A stretch of DNA of 64,000 nucleotides from Nesterenkonia aurantiaca. Lineage in GTDB: Bacteria > Actinomycetota > Actinomycetes > Actinomycetales > Micrococcaceae. The stretch lies in NCBI RefSeq assembly GCF_004364585.1, contig NZ_SOAN01000006.1, forward strand, positions 124,001 to 188,000, read 5' to 3'. Position 1 is the first letter of the stretch. Each line of letters opens with the position of its first letter. Positions 24,716-32,944 of the stretch are shown here, piece by piece. The notes under the pieces were generated by a model, which had not been told where the DNA came from, did not search any database, and saw only the letters and a program-made list of their open reading frames with translations. Made by a program: the position numbers and the translations under genes.

Positions 24716-25924
24716 TCAGAGCTTGCCCACCGTGATCAGCAGCATCCGGCGCAGCGGCTCGGCGGCGCCCCAGAGCAGCTGGTCTCCGACGGTGAACGCG
24801 GAGATGTACTCCGGACCCATCTCCAGCTTGCGGATCCGCCCCACCGGGATCTCCAGCGAGCCGGTGGCCGCCACCGGGGTCAGCCGTGCCACGGTGGCTT
24901 CCTTCTCGTTGGGGACGAAGCTGGACCACTCGGTGCCCGAGGCGACGATCTGCTCGATCTCGGCCAGCGGCAGGTCTTCGCGCAGCTTCAGCGTCAGCGC
25001 CTGCGAGTGTGAGCGCAGCGCGCCCACCCGCACGCAGAGCGAGTCGAAGGGCACGGCCTCGCCGCGGGAGGTCACCCCGGGGGCGAGGTTCTCACCGCGG
25101 CCCAGGATCTTGTTCGTCTCGACCCCGGCCTTCCATTCCTCCTTGGCCACGCCATTGCCCAGATCCGCGTCGATCCAGGGGATCAGCGAGCCGGCCAGCG
25201 GGACGCCGAACTGGGTGGCGTCGAGGTCGTTGCGCTGGGCGTCGAGCACCGCGCGGTCGATGTCCAGGATCGCCGCGGCGGGGTCGCTGAGGTCCTCGGC
25301 GACCGTGGAATGCAGCGTGCCGAACTGGTTCAGCAGCTCCCGCATATGCTTCGCGCCGCCGCCGGAGGCCGCCTGATAGGTCATGGCGGTGCCCCACTCG
25401 ACCAGGTCATTGGTGAACAGCCCGCCCAGGCCCATCAGCATGTTCGAGACGGTGCAGTTGCCGCCGATGAACTCCTTGACCCCGGCGGCCAGACCGGCGT
25501 CGATGACCTCGCGGTTGATCGGGTCCAGCGCGATGATCGAGGTCTCGGCCATGCGCAGGGTGGAGGCGGCATCGATCCAGATCCCGTCCCAGCCGGCCTG
25601 ACGCAGCTTCGGGTAGACCTCAGAGGTGTAGTCCCCACCCTGGGCGGTGACGATGATCGGCAGCTTGATCAGCGTGTCCAGATCGAAGGCGTCCTGCAGG
25701 ATGGTCTCCTCAGGCGTGACGCCCTCGAAGCTCGGTGCCTGGCCCCCGGCGTTGGAGGTGGAGAAGAACACCGGGTTGATGTGCGCGAAGTCCCCCTCCT
25801 CGAGCATCCGGTTGATCAGCACCGAGCCGACCATGCCGCGCCAACCGATCAGACCCACCGAGGGGGTCTCACCGGGCACGGCGGAGAGGGCAGGGGACAC
25901 GGAGGAATTCACGGCAGAAGTCAT
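24716..25924 (-). CDS. asd: Aspartate-semialdehyde dehydrogenase (proteobacterial-type)
   Basis: This NADPH enzyme makes aspartate semialdehyde for lysine, diaminopimelate, threonine and methionine. The 402-residue sequence matches the E. coli-type subfamily very closely: [49 protein letters not shown], the catalytic Cys in [22 protein letters not shown], and a C-terminal [19 protein letters not shown]. Mycobacteria and Streptomyces usually carry the other bacterial subfamily next to lysC, and no lysC is adjacent here. TACCCT ends 6 nt before the ATG. Confidence 0.94.
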   Translation of the reverse strand: MTSAVNSSVSPALSAVPGETPSVGLIGWRGMVGSVLINRMLEEGDFAHINPVFFSTSNAGGQAPSFEGVTPEETILQDAFDLDTLIKLPIIVTAQGGDYTSEVYPKLRQAGWDGIWIDAASTLRMAETSIIALDPINREVIDAGLAAGVKEFIGGNCTVSNMLMGLGGLFTNDLVEWGTAMTYQAASGGGAKHMRELLNQFGTLHSTVAEDLSDPAAAILDIDRAVLDAQRNDLDATQFGVPLAGSLIPWIDADLGNGVAKEEWKAGVETNKILGRGENLAPGVTSRGEAVPFDSLCVRVGALRSHSQALTLKLREDLPLAEIEQIVASGTEWSSFVPNEKEATVARLTPVAATGSLEIPVGRIRKLEMGPEYISAFTVGDQLLWGAAEPLRRMLLITVGKL

Positions 25925-25961
25925 GCCTCCAGGGTAGCGGAGTCGGCTCAGCGCGTCAGAG

Positions 25962-26915
25962 TCAGCCCCTGGCGCCGGGAGTCTCCGGGCTTTCCGTGGA
26001 GCCTCTGGCCTCCTTGATCTCCTGGAGCAGCCGACGGCGCTTCAGATGCGCCCACAGCCCTCCGGCAACCCAGAGCTGGGCGACGAATAGGAAGGCCAGA
26101 CCGGGCAGGATCCGGTCATTGAGCACCAGGACGAAGCCGAGGGTCACCGTGAACAGGGCCAGGAACGGCAGGATCAGATATCCGCCGAGGCCCAGCATCA
26201 TCAGATTCGTGGAGGTCGCCTGGGAGGCCTGGTCCGGGCTCTGCGACGCGCCCTGAGGGGTGGCCTGAGAGGCGCTCTGCGGCATGGCCTGCGGCGCGGA
26301 CTTCGGCGCGGCCTGGGCGGTGTTCGGCGCGGCTGGCTGGGCCTCGGTGGCGCGGGAGGTCTCGGTCATCTCAGGCTTCCGTCGGTGGGTCTCGATGTGG
26401 TACTGAAGTCCGTTGGCGCCCTGATGCGTGCCCACGGCGGGATCGCGTCGGGTCAGCTCCCAATCGGCGGTGAGCGCCGGGGCCGAGGTGTCACCGGAGG
26501 CTGGGCTCTGGATCACGGTGATCACCGCGAGGTCCGCGATCCCGCGGGTCACGGTCTCGGAGTAGACCTGGCCGCCGCCGATGACCCAGATACGCTCCGT
26601 CGCGAAGCCGGAGGCGAGCTCGAGCCCTTCGTCCAGGCTTGCCACGGGGTGGCCGCCCCGCTCGTGGATCTGCTCGGCGGCGTGCGCATCAGTGGTGATC
26701 ACGATGTTCTGGCGGCCAGGGAGTGGTCGGTACTTCTCCGGGAAGGATTCCCAGGTCCGTCGTCCCATCACCACCGGAGCGCCGCGAGTGGTGGTCTTGA
26801 AGTGCGCCAGGTCCTCGGGCAGGTGCCAGGGCATGGCCCCGGCATCGCCGATGACACCGGTGTGGGTCTGCGCCCAGATCATGCCGATCTCAGTGGTGGC
26901 CGAGCCGCCGCTCAT
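25962..26915 (-). CDS. folA: Dihydrofolate reductase fused to a C-terminal two-helix membrane tail
   Basis: Residues 1-175 are dihydrofolate reductase, which uses NADPH to regenerate tetrahydrofolate: [39 protein letters not shown] and VIGGGQVY are all present. After about residue 180 comes a low-complexity Ala/Pro/Gln/Ser linker of about 55 residues. Two hydrophobic segments follow (starting [19 protein letters not shown] and [19 protein letters not shown]) with a basic end. The whole is one uninterrupted frame of 317 codons, with an internal Met at the linker start (MTETSRATE) that could alternatively start a separate membrane protein. It overlaps thyA by 4 bp. Confidence 0.87.
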   Translation of the reverse strand: MSGGSATTEIGMIWAQTHTGVIGDAGAMPWHLPEDLAHFKTTTRGAPVVMGRRTWESFPEKYRPLPGRQNIVITTDAHAAEQIHERGGHPVASLDEGLELASGFATERIWVIGGGQVYSETVTRGIADLAVITVIQSPASGDTSAPALTADWELTRRDPAVGTHQGANGLQYHIETHRRKPEMTETSRATEAQPAAPNTAQAAPKSAPQAMPQSASQATPQGASQSPDQASQATSTNLMMLGLGGYLILPFLALFTVTLGFVLVLNDRILPGLAFLFVAQLWVAGGLWAHLKRRRLLQEIKEARGSTESPETPGARG

Positions 26916-27721
26916 ACGGCCACGGAGGCTTTGATCGCGGGGTGGTGCTGGTAGTCGCGGACCTCGAAGTCTTCGAACTCGTAGTCGAAGATCGAGTCCG
27001 GGGTGCGCGTGATCGCCAGGGTGGGCGCCGGGTAGGGGGTGCGCGAGAGCTGCTGCTGCACCTGCTCCACGTGATTGTCATAGATATGGCAGTCCCCGCC
27101 GGTCCAGATGAACTCCCCCGGGGTCAGCCCCACCTGCTGGGCCACCATCCGGGTCAGCAGCGCATAGGAGGCGATGTTGAAGGGCACACCGAGGAACATG
27201 TCGGCGCTGCGCTGGTAGAGCTGGCAGGAGAGTCGACCCTCGGCCACGTAGAACTGGAACATGATGTGGCACGGGGGCAGCGCCATCTGATCGATCTGCG
27301 CCGGGTTCCATGCGCTCACCACGTGGCGCCGGGAGTCGGGGTCCGTCCTCAGCGAGCTGATCAGCTGCTCGATCTGATCGATGTGTCCGCCGTCCGGCGT
27401 CGGCCAGGAGCGCCACTGCACCCCATAGATCGGGCCGAGCTCGCCGTCCTCGCCAGCCCATTCGTTCCAGATCCGCACACCGCGCTCCTGAAGCCAGCCG
27501 GCGTTGGAGTCCCCGCGCAGGAACCAGAGCAGCTCCAGCGCCACGGACTTGAAGTGCACTCGTTTGGTGGTGATCAGAGGGAAGGACTCCGCGAGATCGA
27601 ACCGGATCTGACGCCCGAAGACACTTCTGGTGCCGGTTCCGGTGCGGTCAGACTTGGCGGTGCCGGTGTTCAGCACGTCTGCGAGCAGGTCCTCGTACGG
27701 GGTGGGGATCGGCGAGTTCAC
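26912..27721 (-). CDS. thyA: Thymidylate synthase
   Basis: This enzyme converts dUMP to dTMP using methylenetetrahydrofolate, yielding dihydrofolate for the coupled folA product. The 269-residue standard form has [11 protein letters not shown], the active-site Cys in [32 protein letters not shown] and GDCHIYDNH. The GTG at 27721 has TATGCT ending 6 nt upstream and no Shine-Dalgarno. Its stop overlaps the folA start, the classic thyA-folA pair. Confidence 0.96.
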   Translation of the reverse strand: MNSPIPTPYEDLLADVLNTGTAKSDRTGTGTRSVFGRQIRFDLAESFPLITTKRVHFKSVALELLWFLRGDSNAGWLQERGVRIWNEWAGEDGELGPIYGVQWRSWPTPDGGHIDQIEQLISSLRTDPDSRRHVVSAWNPAQIDQMALPPCHIMFQFYVAEGRLSCQLYQRSADMFLGVPFNIASYALLTRMVAQQVGLTPGEFIWTGGDCHIYDNHVEQVQQQLSRTPYPAPTLAITRTPDSIFDYEFEDFEVRDYQHHPAIKASVAV

Positions 27722-27791
27722 GGCATCAGCATACCGGTGGCGGCCGAGGGTCTGTCAGGAGGCCCGTCAGCGGGCCCGTCGGTCCCTGGGC

Positions 27792-28127
27792 TCAGGAGAA
27801 GGTGGCCTGCAGGGAGCGGTATTCGGGGTACCGGTGCAGATAGGCGTCCACGTAGGTGCATTCGGAGGCGAAGAGCCGGCCCTCGGTCTGGAGCTGGTCC
27901 AGCAGCAGGGTGACCAGGCAGCGGGCGTAGCCCTGCCTGCCGTACTGCGGGTGCACGATGGTGTGCTGCAGAAGGGTGACCTCCTGGCCGCGCAGGGTTT
28001 CGGGGGTGAAGCCGATGAACCCGATGAACGTGCGCCTCCCGTTGATGGTGTCCCAGAGCTCGGCCCGGCCCCGGTCCTCGTCGATGTTCAGCTCGGCGGT
28101 CGGGTGGACGTTCTTGGGCGCACTCAT
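27792..28127 (-). CDS. Small GNAT-fold acetyltransferase (YjdJ-like)
   Basis: This 111-residue protein resembles the single-domain Gcn5-related family typified by YjdJ. The acetyl-CoA-binding segment reads LLQHTIVHPQYGRQGYARCLVTLLLDQ, with a late cysteine and tyrosine (ASECTYVDAYLHRYPEY). The acceptor is unknown. TAGTCT ends 6 nt before the ATG, suggesting a leaderless message. Confidence 0.75.
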   Translation of the reverse strand: MSAPKNVHPTAELNIDEDRGRAELWDTINGRRTFIGFIGFTPETLRGQEVTLLQHTIVHPQYGRQGYARCLVTLLLDQLQTEGRLFASECTYVDAYLHRYPEYRSLQATFS

Positions 28128-28177
28128 GTATTGAGACTACCGTCACATCCTGCCGATGTCAGGAGTCCCGCCGCGGC

Positions 28178-29218
28178 TCAGTCTTCGAAGGGCTCGTAGA
28201 CCTCGATCGAGACGATCTCTCCGTCGCGGTCCATGGCCTGCTGGGCCACCAGCACCGCACCTGGGCGCAGGTAGGGGTCCTCGTCCGGGATCGCTTGGAA
28301 CAGCTGGGGGTCCTGCAGCCAGCCGCCCATGGTGTCCAGGATCAGCGGCAGCACCGGGCGGTGGCTGCAGATCAGCGTCGGCAGCAGCAGCTCCAGGCAG
28401 CGTCGGACCCGGGTCCGGGTCCGTTCGGGGTGGGCCTCGGCGCGCTTCTCGGTGAAGGACTTCCGGTAGGTGGCTCGGCTCCGGTGGGCCTTGACGTAGG
28501 GGGCGATGGTCTCGGCGCAGCGTCTCCACGGGCTGGACTCCAGGTGGCGGGGCCGCCAGCAGATCAGCAGCCGCTCCACAGATCGGGCCTGGCGCTTTCC
28601 GGTGGCCGCCAGCGGACGCTCGGATTCGGCTCGGGACCAGGAGGAGCGCGGTTTGGCCTTGGCATGGCGCAGCACGACGAAGGGCAGGGTGTGCAGCCGG
28701 CGGTCTGCGTTCAGGCGGGCCAGCTCGTCCAGCGGCAGCACGTCGCCGCGATTGGTCAGCAGCTCCCGAGCCCGGTCCACGCTGACCCAGGCGGTCTCGT
28801 CGACCTCCTCGCCGTCGGGGATCGGGGTGCCCTCAGCGACCTGGGCGGCCCAGTACCAGACGGCCTTATCTTTACGGCCGTTGCCGCCGTTGCCGCCGTT
28901 GCCGTTCTTGGCCCCGCGCGCCTTGCCCACGGAGTACCGCGTGATCGGCAGCGGCATCCCGAGCCGGACCTTGAGCCCGATCTCCTCGCGGACCTCGCGG
29001 ACCGCGCACTCCGGGAGGGTCTCACCCTCGTCGAGCTTCCCCTTGGGGAAGGACCAGTCGTCGTAGCGGGGGCGGTGGATCAGCAGGACCTCGAGCTCCC
29101 CGCGGCGGAGGCGCCAGCACAGGGCGCCTGCGGCGAGTATCTCGGCATCCGGCCCGTCATCGGAGACCGTGACAGTTCTGCGGCGGGGGACCTTGCTCAT
29201 GGTCTCGGAGGAGCTCAC
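28178..29218 (-). CDS. Nudix hydrolase with C-terminal histidine-phosphatase domain (MutT1-like)
   Basis: This 346-residue two-domain protein matches the mycobacterial MutT1 architecture. The N-terminal Nudix domain carries the box GKLDEGETLPECAVREVREEIG. The C-terminal domain starts with the phosphatase motif LRHAKAK and ends near GAVLVAQQAMD. MutT1-type enzymes act on 8-oxo-GTP/dGTP and diadenosine polyphosphates. A Gly/Asn run (about residue 100, encoded by a repeated 9-nt unit) interrupts the Nudix domain. The GTG at 29218 has TATCTT 8 nt upstream. Confidence 0.87.
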   Translation of the reverse strand: MSSSETMSKVPRRRTVTVSDDGPDAEILAAGALCWRLRRGELEVLLIHRPRYDDWSFPKGKLDEGETLPECAVREVREEIGLKVRLGMPLPITRYSVGKARGAKNGNGGNGGNGRKDKAVWYWAAQVAEGTPIPDGEEVDETAWVSVDRARELLTNRGDVLPLDELARLNADRRLHTLPFVVLRHAKAKPRSSWSRAESERPLAATGKRQARSVERLLICWRPRHLESSPWRRCAETIAPYVKAHRSRATYRKSFTEKRAEAHPERTRTRVRRCLELLLPTLICSHRPVLPLILDTMGGWLQDPQLFQAIPDEDPYLRPGAVLVAQQAMDRDGEIVSIEVYEPFED

Positions 29219-29232
29219 GAGAGACCAAGATA

Positions 29233-30252
29233 TCAGGCTGGTTCGGCGTCGGGCTCCACGGTCGGGGCGTACATCGTGTCAGCATCCCATTTGGTGAAGC
29301 CGAGCTTCTTGTACAGCTCCACCGCGGCGGTGTTGTCCGCGTCGACATAGAGCATGATGGCGGCCAGCCCGGCCCGGTGCAGATGTTCGATCCCGGCCAG
29401 GGTGAGGCTGCGGCCCAGGCCCCGCCCGCGGGCGTCAGGCACGACGCCGACCACGTAGACCTCGCCGAGCTCGGCGCCCTGGACCTTGGTCCAGTGGAAC
29501 CCGAGGAGCTCCTCGCCCTCCCAGGCCAGCAGGAATCCCTCCGGGTCGAACCAGTCCTCGGCCATCCGGGCGTGCAGGTCCTCCAGGGTGAGCCGGCCCT
29601 GCTCGGGGTGATCGGCGAAGGCCGCCGCGTTCGCGGCCAGCCAGGCCTGGTCGTCGACGCCGGGGCGGAAGCCGCGCAGGGTGACGGTCTCCGGCAGCTC
29701 GGGGGCGGGCGCCTCGTCGAGGTCGGTGAGCCGCATCCGCCAGAGCTCCCGGACCGGGGTCCAGCCGTAGCGTCGGGCGAGCCGGGCGGCGGCGTCGTGC
29801 TCGCCATGGGCCCAGGCCCGCTGCACGCGACCGGCTTCGGGGGAGAGCGCGTTCGTGGTGAGCGCCTCGGTCAGGGCGGTGCCGATCCCACGCTGCCGGC
29901 AGTCGGGCCGGACCACCATCTCGAGCACGTCAGGAGCGTCGTCCTGGCCCTCGACGACGACGCCGGCCCCGGCGAGCAGTCGCGAGTCGGGTCGCGCGTC
30001 GGTCCAGGCGTAGGCGATGCGCAGCGGAGCCCGACGCGCGGACTCGGTGGCGGCTGAGCCGGTGGTCACTCGCTCGGCGGCGCGGTGCAGCTCCACGAGC
30101 GTCTGTTCCGAGAACGGCGGATTCGCGTCCGCCTCGGTGGCGACGGCGGCGAGCTCCAGCAGCGCGTGGTGCAGATCGGCATCGGGTGCGCCCTCGCTGA
30201 GCTCGACCACGGCAGACTCGACAGCTTCGGGGGTGACATCGCCTGGTTTCAT
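29233..30252 (-). CDS. mshD: Mycothiol synthase
   Basis: MshD acetylates Cys-GlcN-Ins to form mycothiol, the actinobacterial low-molecular-weight thiol. The 339-residue protein has two GNAT domains. The N-terminal one carries VVRPDCRQRGIGTALTEAL. The active C-terminal one carries VVGVVPDARGRGLGRSLTLAG and the YVDADNTAAVELYKKLGF end typical of MshD. It lies next to glnR, as in mycobacteria. TACAGT ends 6 nt before the ATG. Confidence 0.92.
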   Translation of the reverse strand: MKPGDVTPEAVESAVVELSEGAPDADLHHALLELAAVATEADANPPFSEQTLVELHRAAERVTTGSAATESARRAPLRIAYAWTDARPDSRLLAGAGVVVEGQDDAPDVLEMVVRPDCRQRGIGTALTEALTTNALSPEAGRVQRAWAHGEHDAAARLARRYGWTPVRELWRMRLTDLDEAPAPELPETVTLRGFRPGVDDQAWLAANAAAFADHPEQGRLTLEDLHARMAEDWFDPEGFLLAWEGEELLGFHWTKVQGAELGEVYVVGVVPDARGRGLGRSLTLAGIEHLHRAGLAAIMLYVDADNTAAVELYKKLGFTKWDADTMYAPTVEPDAEPA

Positions 30253-30291
30253 AGGCTCACTGTAGTCGAGCCGAACCCTCAGGTCACCGGC

Positions 30292-31002
30292 TCAGGCGGC
30301 GTCCGCTCCGTCGTCGCGCCGGTCGTCATCGCTGGGACTTGCTGCCTCTATGCCGCTGATCACCAGGCGGTATCCCACGTTGCGCACGGTGCCGATCAGG
30401 GACTCGTGATCGGGTCCGAGCTTGGCGCGCAGACGGCGGATGTGCACGTCCACGGTGCGGGTGCCGCCGAAGTAGTCATAGCCCCAGACGTCGTGGAGCA
30501 GCCGGTCTCGGGTGAAGACCTGGCCCGGGTGCAGAGCCAGGTGCTTGAGCAGCTCGAACTCCTTATAGGTCAGGTTCAGCAGGCGCCCATTGATGGTGGC
30601 CATATACGTGGTCTCGTCGATGGTGATCCCGCCGGCGCGGATCTCCCCGACCGGGGTCTCCTCCACGGCCTCCACCGCGGCGAGCCGGATGCGGGCGTCG
30701 ATCTCGCCCGGGCTGGCCTCGCCGAGGATGAAGTCATCGGCCTGCCAGGACTCGTTCAACGTGGCCAGTCCGGCCTCGGTGACGATCACCAGCACCGGGG
30801 AGAGCATCGAGGTCTTCACCAGCTGGCACAGCGAACGGGCGTGGGCGAGCTTGGTGCGTGCGTCGATCAGCGTGACATCGACATTGGGGGCTCGCACGAT
30901 CGAGGAGGCCTCGGCGGGGAAGCTGCGGATGCGGTGGGTGAGCAGATCCAGGGACGGCAGTGCGTCGTCGGGGGTGTCTGAGAGCAGCAGAACTTGAGCC
31001 AT
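30292..31002 (-). CDS. glnR: Global nitrogen regulator GlnR (orphan OmpR-family)
   Basis: This 236-residue regulator has an atypical receiver domain (MAQVLLLSDT … VDVTLIDART, D47) and a winged-helix domain (about 128-222). The winged helix contains TYKEFELLKHLALHPG, VWGYDYFGGTRTVDVHIRRLRAKLG and GTVRNVGYRLV, almost the same as Streptomyces and mycobacterial GlnR. No histidine kinase is adjacent, as expected for the orphan GlnR. AAGGAG precedes the ATG. It would activate nitrate and ammonium genes under nitrogen limitation; candidate boxes are at 9082-9119, 19303-19329 and 31087-31102. Confidence 0.9.
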   Translation of the reverse strand: MAQVLLLSDTPDDALPSLDLLTHRIRSFPAEASSIVRAPNVDVTLIDARTKLAHARSLCQLVKTSMLSPVLVIVTEAGLATLNESWQADDFILGEASPGEIDARIRLAAVEAVEETPVGEIRAGGITIDETTYMATINGRLLNLTYKEFELLKHLALHPGQVFTRDRLLHDVWGYDYFGGTRTVDVHIRRLRAKLGPDHESLIGTVRNVGYRLVISGIEAASPSDDDRRDDGADAA

Positions 31003-31086
31003 GCATGACTCCTTCCCCTTGGGTCACGATCTTCACCGGGTGCGGCAGGGTCATCAGCGGTGATTACAGTCTTCGACGCCGGTGAT

Positions 31087-31102
31087 TTCACAATGCGGAA
31101 AC
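31087..31102. promoter_or_regulatory. Candidate single GlnR box between glnR and the divergent membrane gene
   Basis: TTCAC (31087-31091), six bases, then GAAAC (31098-31102) matches one half of a GlnR site except for the first base. It lies about 85 bp upstream of glnR and about 70 bp upstream of the rightward gene, so either could be controlled. Confidence 0.45.
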
Positions 31103-31168
31103 ACCATTCAGCGATCTGCAGATGAGTATATGCGACGTCCGAAGCGTGGACCTCTAGGATGGCCTGTT

Positions 31169-32014
31169 GTGAAGTACATCCCAGTGGCAGCCTCCGCCCT
31201 GCTCGCAGCCACAGCGCTCGCCCTGGCCTCCTGGGCCGGGACCATCGCGATGACCCTGGTGGTCTGCGGGCTCTCGATCCTGATCGCGCTGGGCTGGCCC
31301 CAGCTGATGGGCGTCGCGGCTCGGCGCTCGCTCTCCGCCGTCATCGCCTGCGCCGGAGTCATCGCGGCCCTCGGAGCCGGGATCGTGGAGACCGCCGATG
31401 AGCTCTTCTTCTGGTCCTCCGTGGCCCTGGCCTTCGGGGTCATGGGGGTCTTCCTGATCCAGGTGCTGCGCGGCACCGGTCGGCCGCATCGGCTGGAGTC
31501 CACCATCGGGGCTTGCGCCGGGGTGCTGATCGCCACCACCGGCGCCGGCTGGGTGGCCGGACTGCGCTACCCCGTGGAGCTCGCCGACGCGACCGGGAAC
31601 GGGGTCCCCGGGGGACTCCTGGCCGTGCGCGGCCTGCTGCCGTTGGAGGACACCACGCTGCTGGCGGTCACCGGAGCCTCGGGGGAGCTTGCCGTGGTGA
31701 CGCTGGCCGCGGGCACCCTGATCGTCGCGACGCTGTTGGCCGCGATTCCGCTGCCCAACGCATGGGCGATGCTCCTGGTGGTCCTGGGAAGCGTCGGGGC
31801 CGCCATCGGCATGACCTTGGCCTGGGGGGAGCTCACCCTGCTCTTCGCCGGGACGCTCGGGCTGGTGGCCGGACTGCTGCTGGCCTCCTTCCGCAGATTC
31901 CTGCTCGCCCAGGGTCCGCCGCAGGGGATCCTCTCCGGGATCGCGGTCGGCACAGCCCCGATCGCGGCCATGGGCGCGCTGACCTACTTCACGGAGCGCC
32001 TTCTGCTGGTGTGA
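31169..32014 (+). CDS. Polytopic membrane protein (permease-like), unknown function
   Basis: This 281-residue, very hydrophobic protein has about eight to ten membrane helices and no soluble domain. I recognise no family motif. The GTG at 31169 is preferred: TAGGAT ends 8 nt upstream and the sequence begins a normal membrane N-terminus (KYIPVAASALLAATALALASW). A longer frame to 31082 would add a poor leader. It is divergent from glnR. Confidence 0.7.
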   Translation: MKYIPVAASALLAATALALASWAGTIAMTLVVCGLSILIALGWPQLMGVAARRSLSAVIACAGVIAALGAGIVETADELFFWSSVALAFGVMGVFLIQVLRGTGRPHRLESTIGACAGVLIATTGAGWVAGLRYPVELADATGNGVPGGLLAVRGLLPLEDTTLLAVTGASGELAVVTLAAGTLIVATLLAAIPLPNAWAMLLVVLGSVGAAIGMTLAWGELTLLFAGTLGLVAGLLLASFRRFLLAQGPPQGILSGIAVGTAPIAAMGALTYFTERLLLV

Positions 32015-32032
32015 AGTTGTACACTTTGCTCC

Positions 32033-32167
32033 ATGAACTTCGCACTGCAGAACGTCTCGCTGCTCGCACTGGAGATCTTCTTCATCGGGCTGCTGGTCCT
32101 GGTGACGCTGATGATCGCCGGGATCTCCTGGACCGTCATCTCCCGGTTGTACAAGGGTCAGCGCTGA
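32033..32167 (+). CDS. 44-residue single-helix membrane peptide
   Basis: The ORF starts MNFALQNVSLLALEIFF, continues with one long hydrophobic helix (about residues 8-36) and ends in ISRLYKGQR. TACACT (32020-32025) ends 7 nt before the ATG and no ribosome binding site is present, so a leaderless mRNA is likely. It follows the polytopic membrane gene by 18 bp. The basic C-terminal end suggests N-out/C-in topology. Function is unknown. Confidence 0.6.
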   Translation: MNFALQNVSLLALEIFFIGLLVLVTLMIAGISWTVISRLYKGQR

Positions 32168-32227
32168 TCCGCCCGGACCGTCCCACGGCACACGCCGGTG
32201 TCACCTGCGCGCTGAGGAGCTGAGCCC

Positions 32228-32863
32228 ATGGCCCCGATCGAGCTTCCCACCGACCTGACCCCGGAGCTGGCCCCGCTGTACTGGCTGCTCGGCAGCTGGC
32301 GCGGCCAGGGACGCCTGGGCTCAGGTGAGCAGGATGATCCGATCTTCACCCAGGACGTCACCTTCCGGGACACCGGACTGGAGTTCGTGGAGTACCGCGC
32401 CGAGACCTGGCTCGCCGACGAGGCAGGGGCGCGGCTGCGACCGCTCACGGTGGAGACCGGCTTCTGGTCACTGGACCGTGCCCGGACCGACGCCGACGTC
32501 GGTCCCGGACTGGCGCCGGCAGACCTGGTCCCGGCGTACCGTAGCGCCGCCGACGTCGACCAGCTCGCGCAGCCGGACGGCGCCTTCGCCATCACCGCCA
32601 CCATCACCCACCCGGGCAGCATCTCCGAGCTCTACTACGGCAAGATCAAAGGCCCGCAGCTGCAGCTCGCCACCGACGCCGTGATGCGCGGCGAGCATGC
32701 CGCGGAATATCCCGGGGCCTCCCGCATGTTCGGACTGGTGAACAGCCAGCTGTTCTGGCGCTGGGACCTTCGCGCCGCCGATGGGGAGATGCTTCCCCAT
32801 GCCTCCGCAATCCTGGACCGCACGGCCTCCGCAGAAGAGGTCAGCGCCAAGCGCACCGCCTGA
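32228..32863 (+). CDS. Nitrobindin-like heme-binding beta-barrel protein (FABP family)
   Basis: This 211-residue protein has the nitrobindin/THAP4-like barrel signature near the N-terminus (YWLLGSWRGQGRLG) and a barrel-like alternation of strands. Family members bind heme and isomerise peroxynitrite. The usual downstream P-T of the motif is not present, so heme binding is likely but not certain. GAGGAG lies about 10 nt before the ATG. Confidence 0.75.
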   Translation: MAPIELPTDLTPELAPLYWLLGSWRGQGRLGSGEQDDPIFTQDVTFRDTGLEFVEYRAETWLADEAGARLRPLTVETGFWSLDRARTDADVGPGLAPADLVPAYRSAADVDQLAQPDGAFAITATITHPGSISELYYGKIKGPQLQLATDAVMRGEHAAEYPGASRMFGLVNSQLFWRWDLRAADGEMLPHASAILDRTASAEEVSAKRTA

Positions 32864-32944
32864 GCCTGCCGCTCGCCCGACCCGCGGCAGGACCCCCGCG
32901 CCGTGCGCCCAGCGCACGCGCCGCACCGATGAAGGAGTCCGCCC

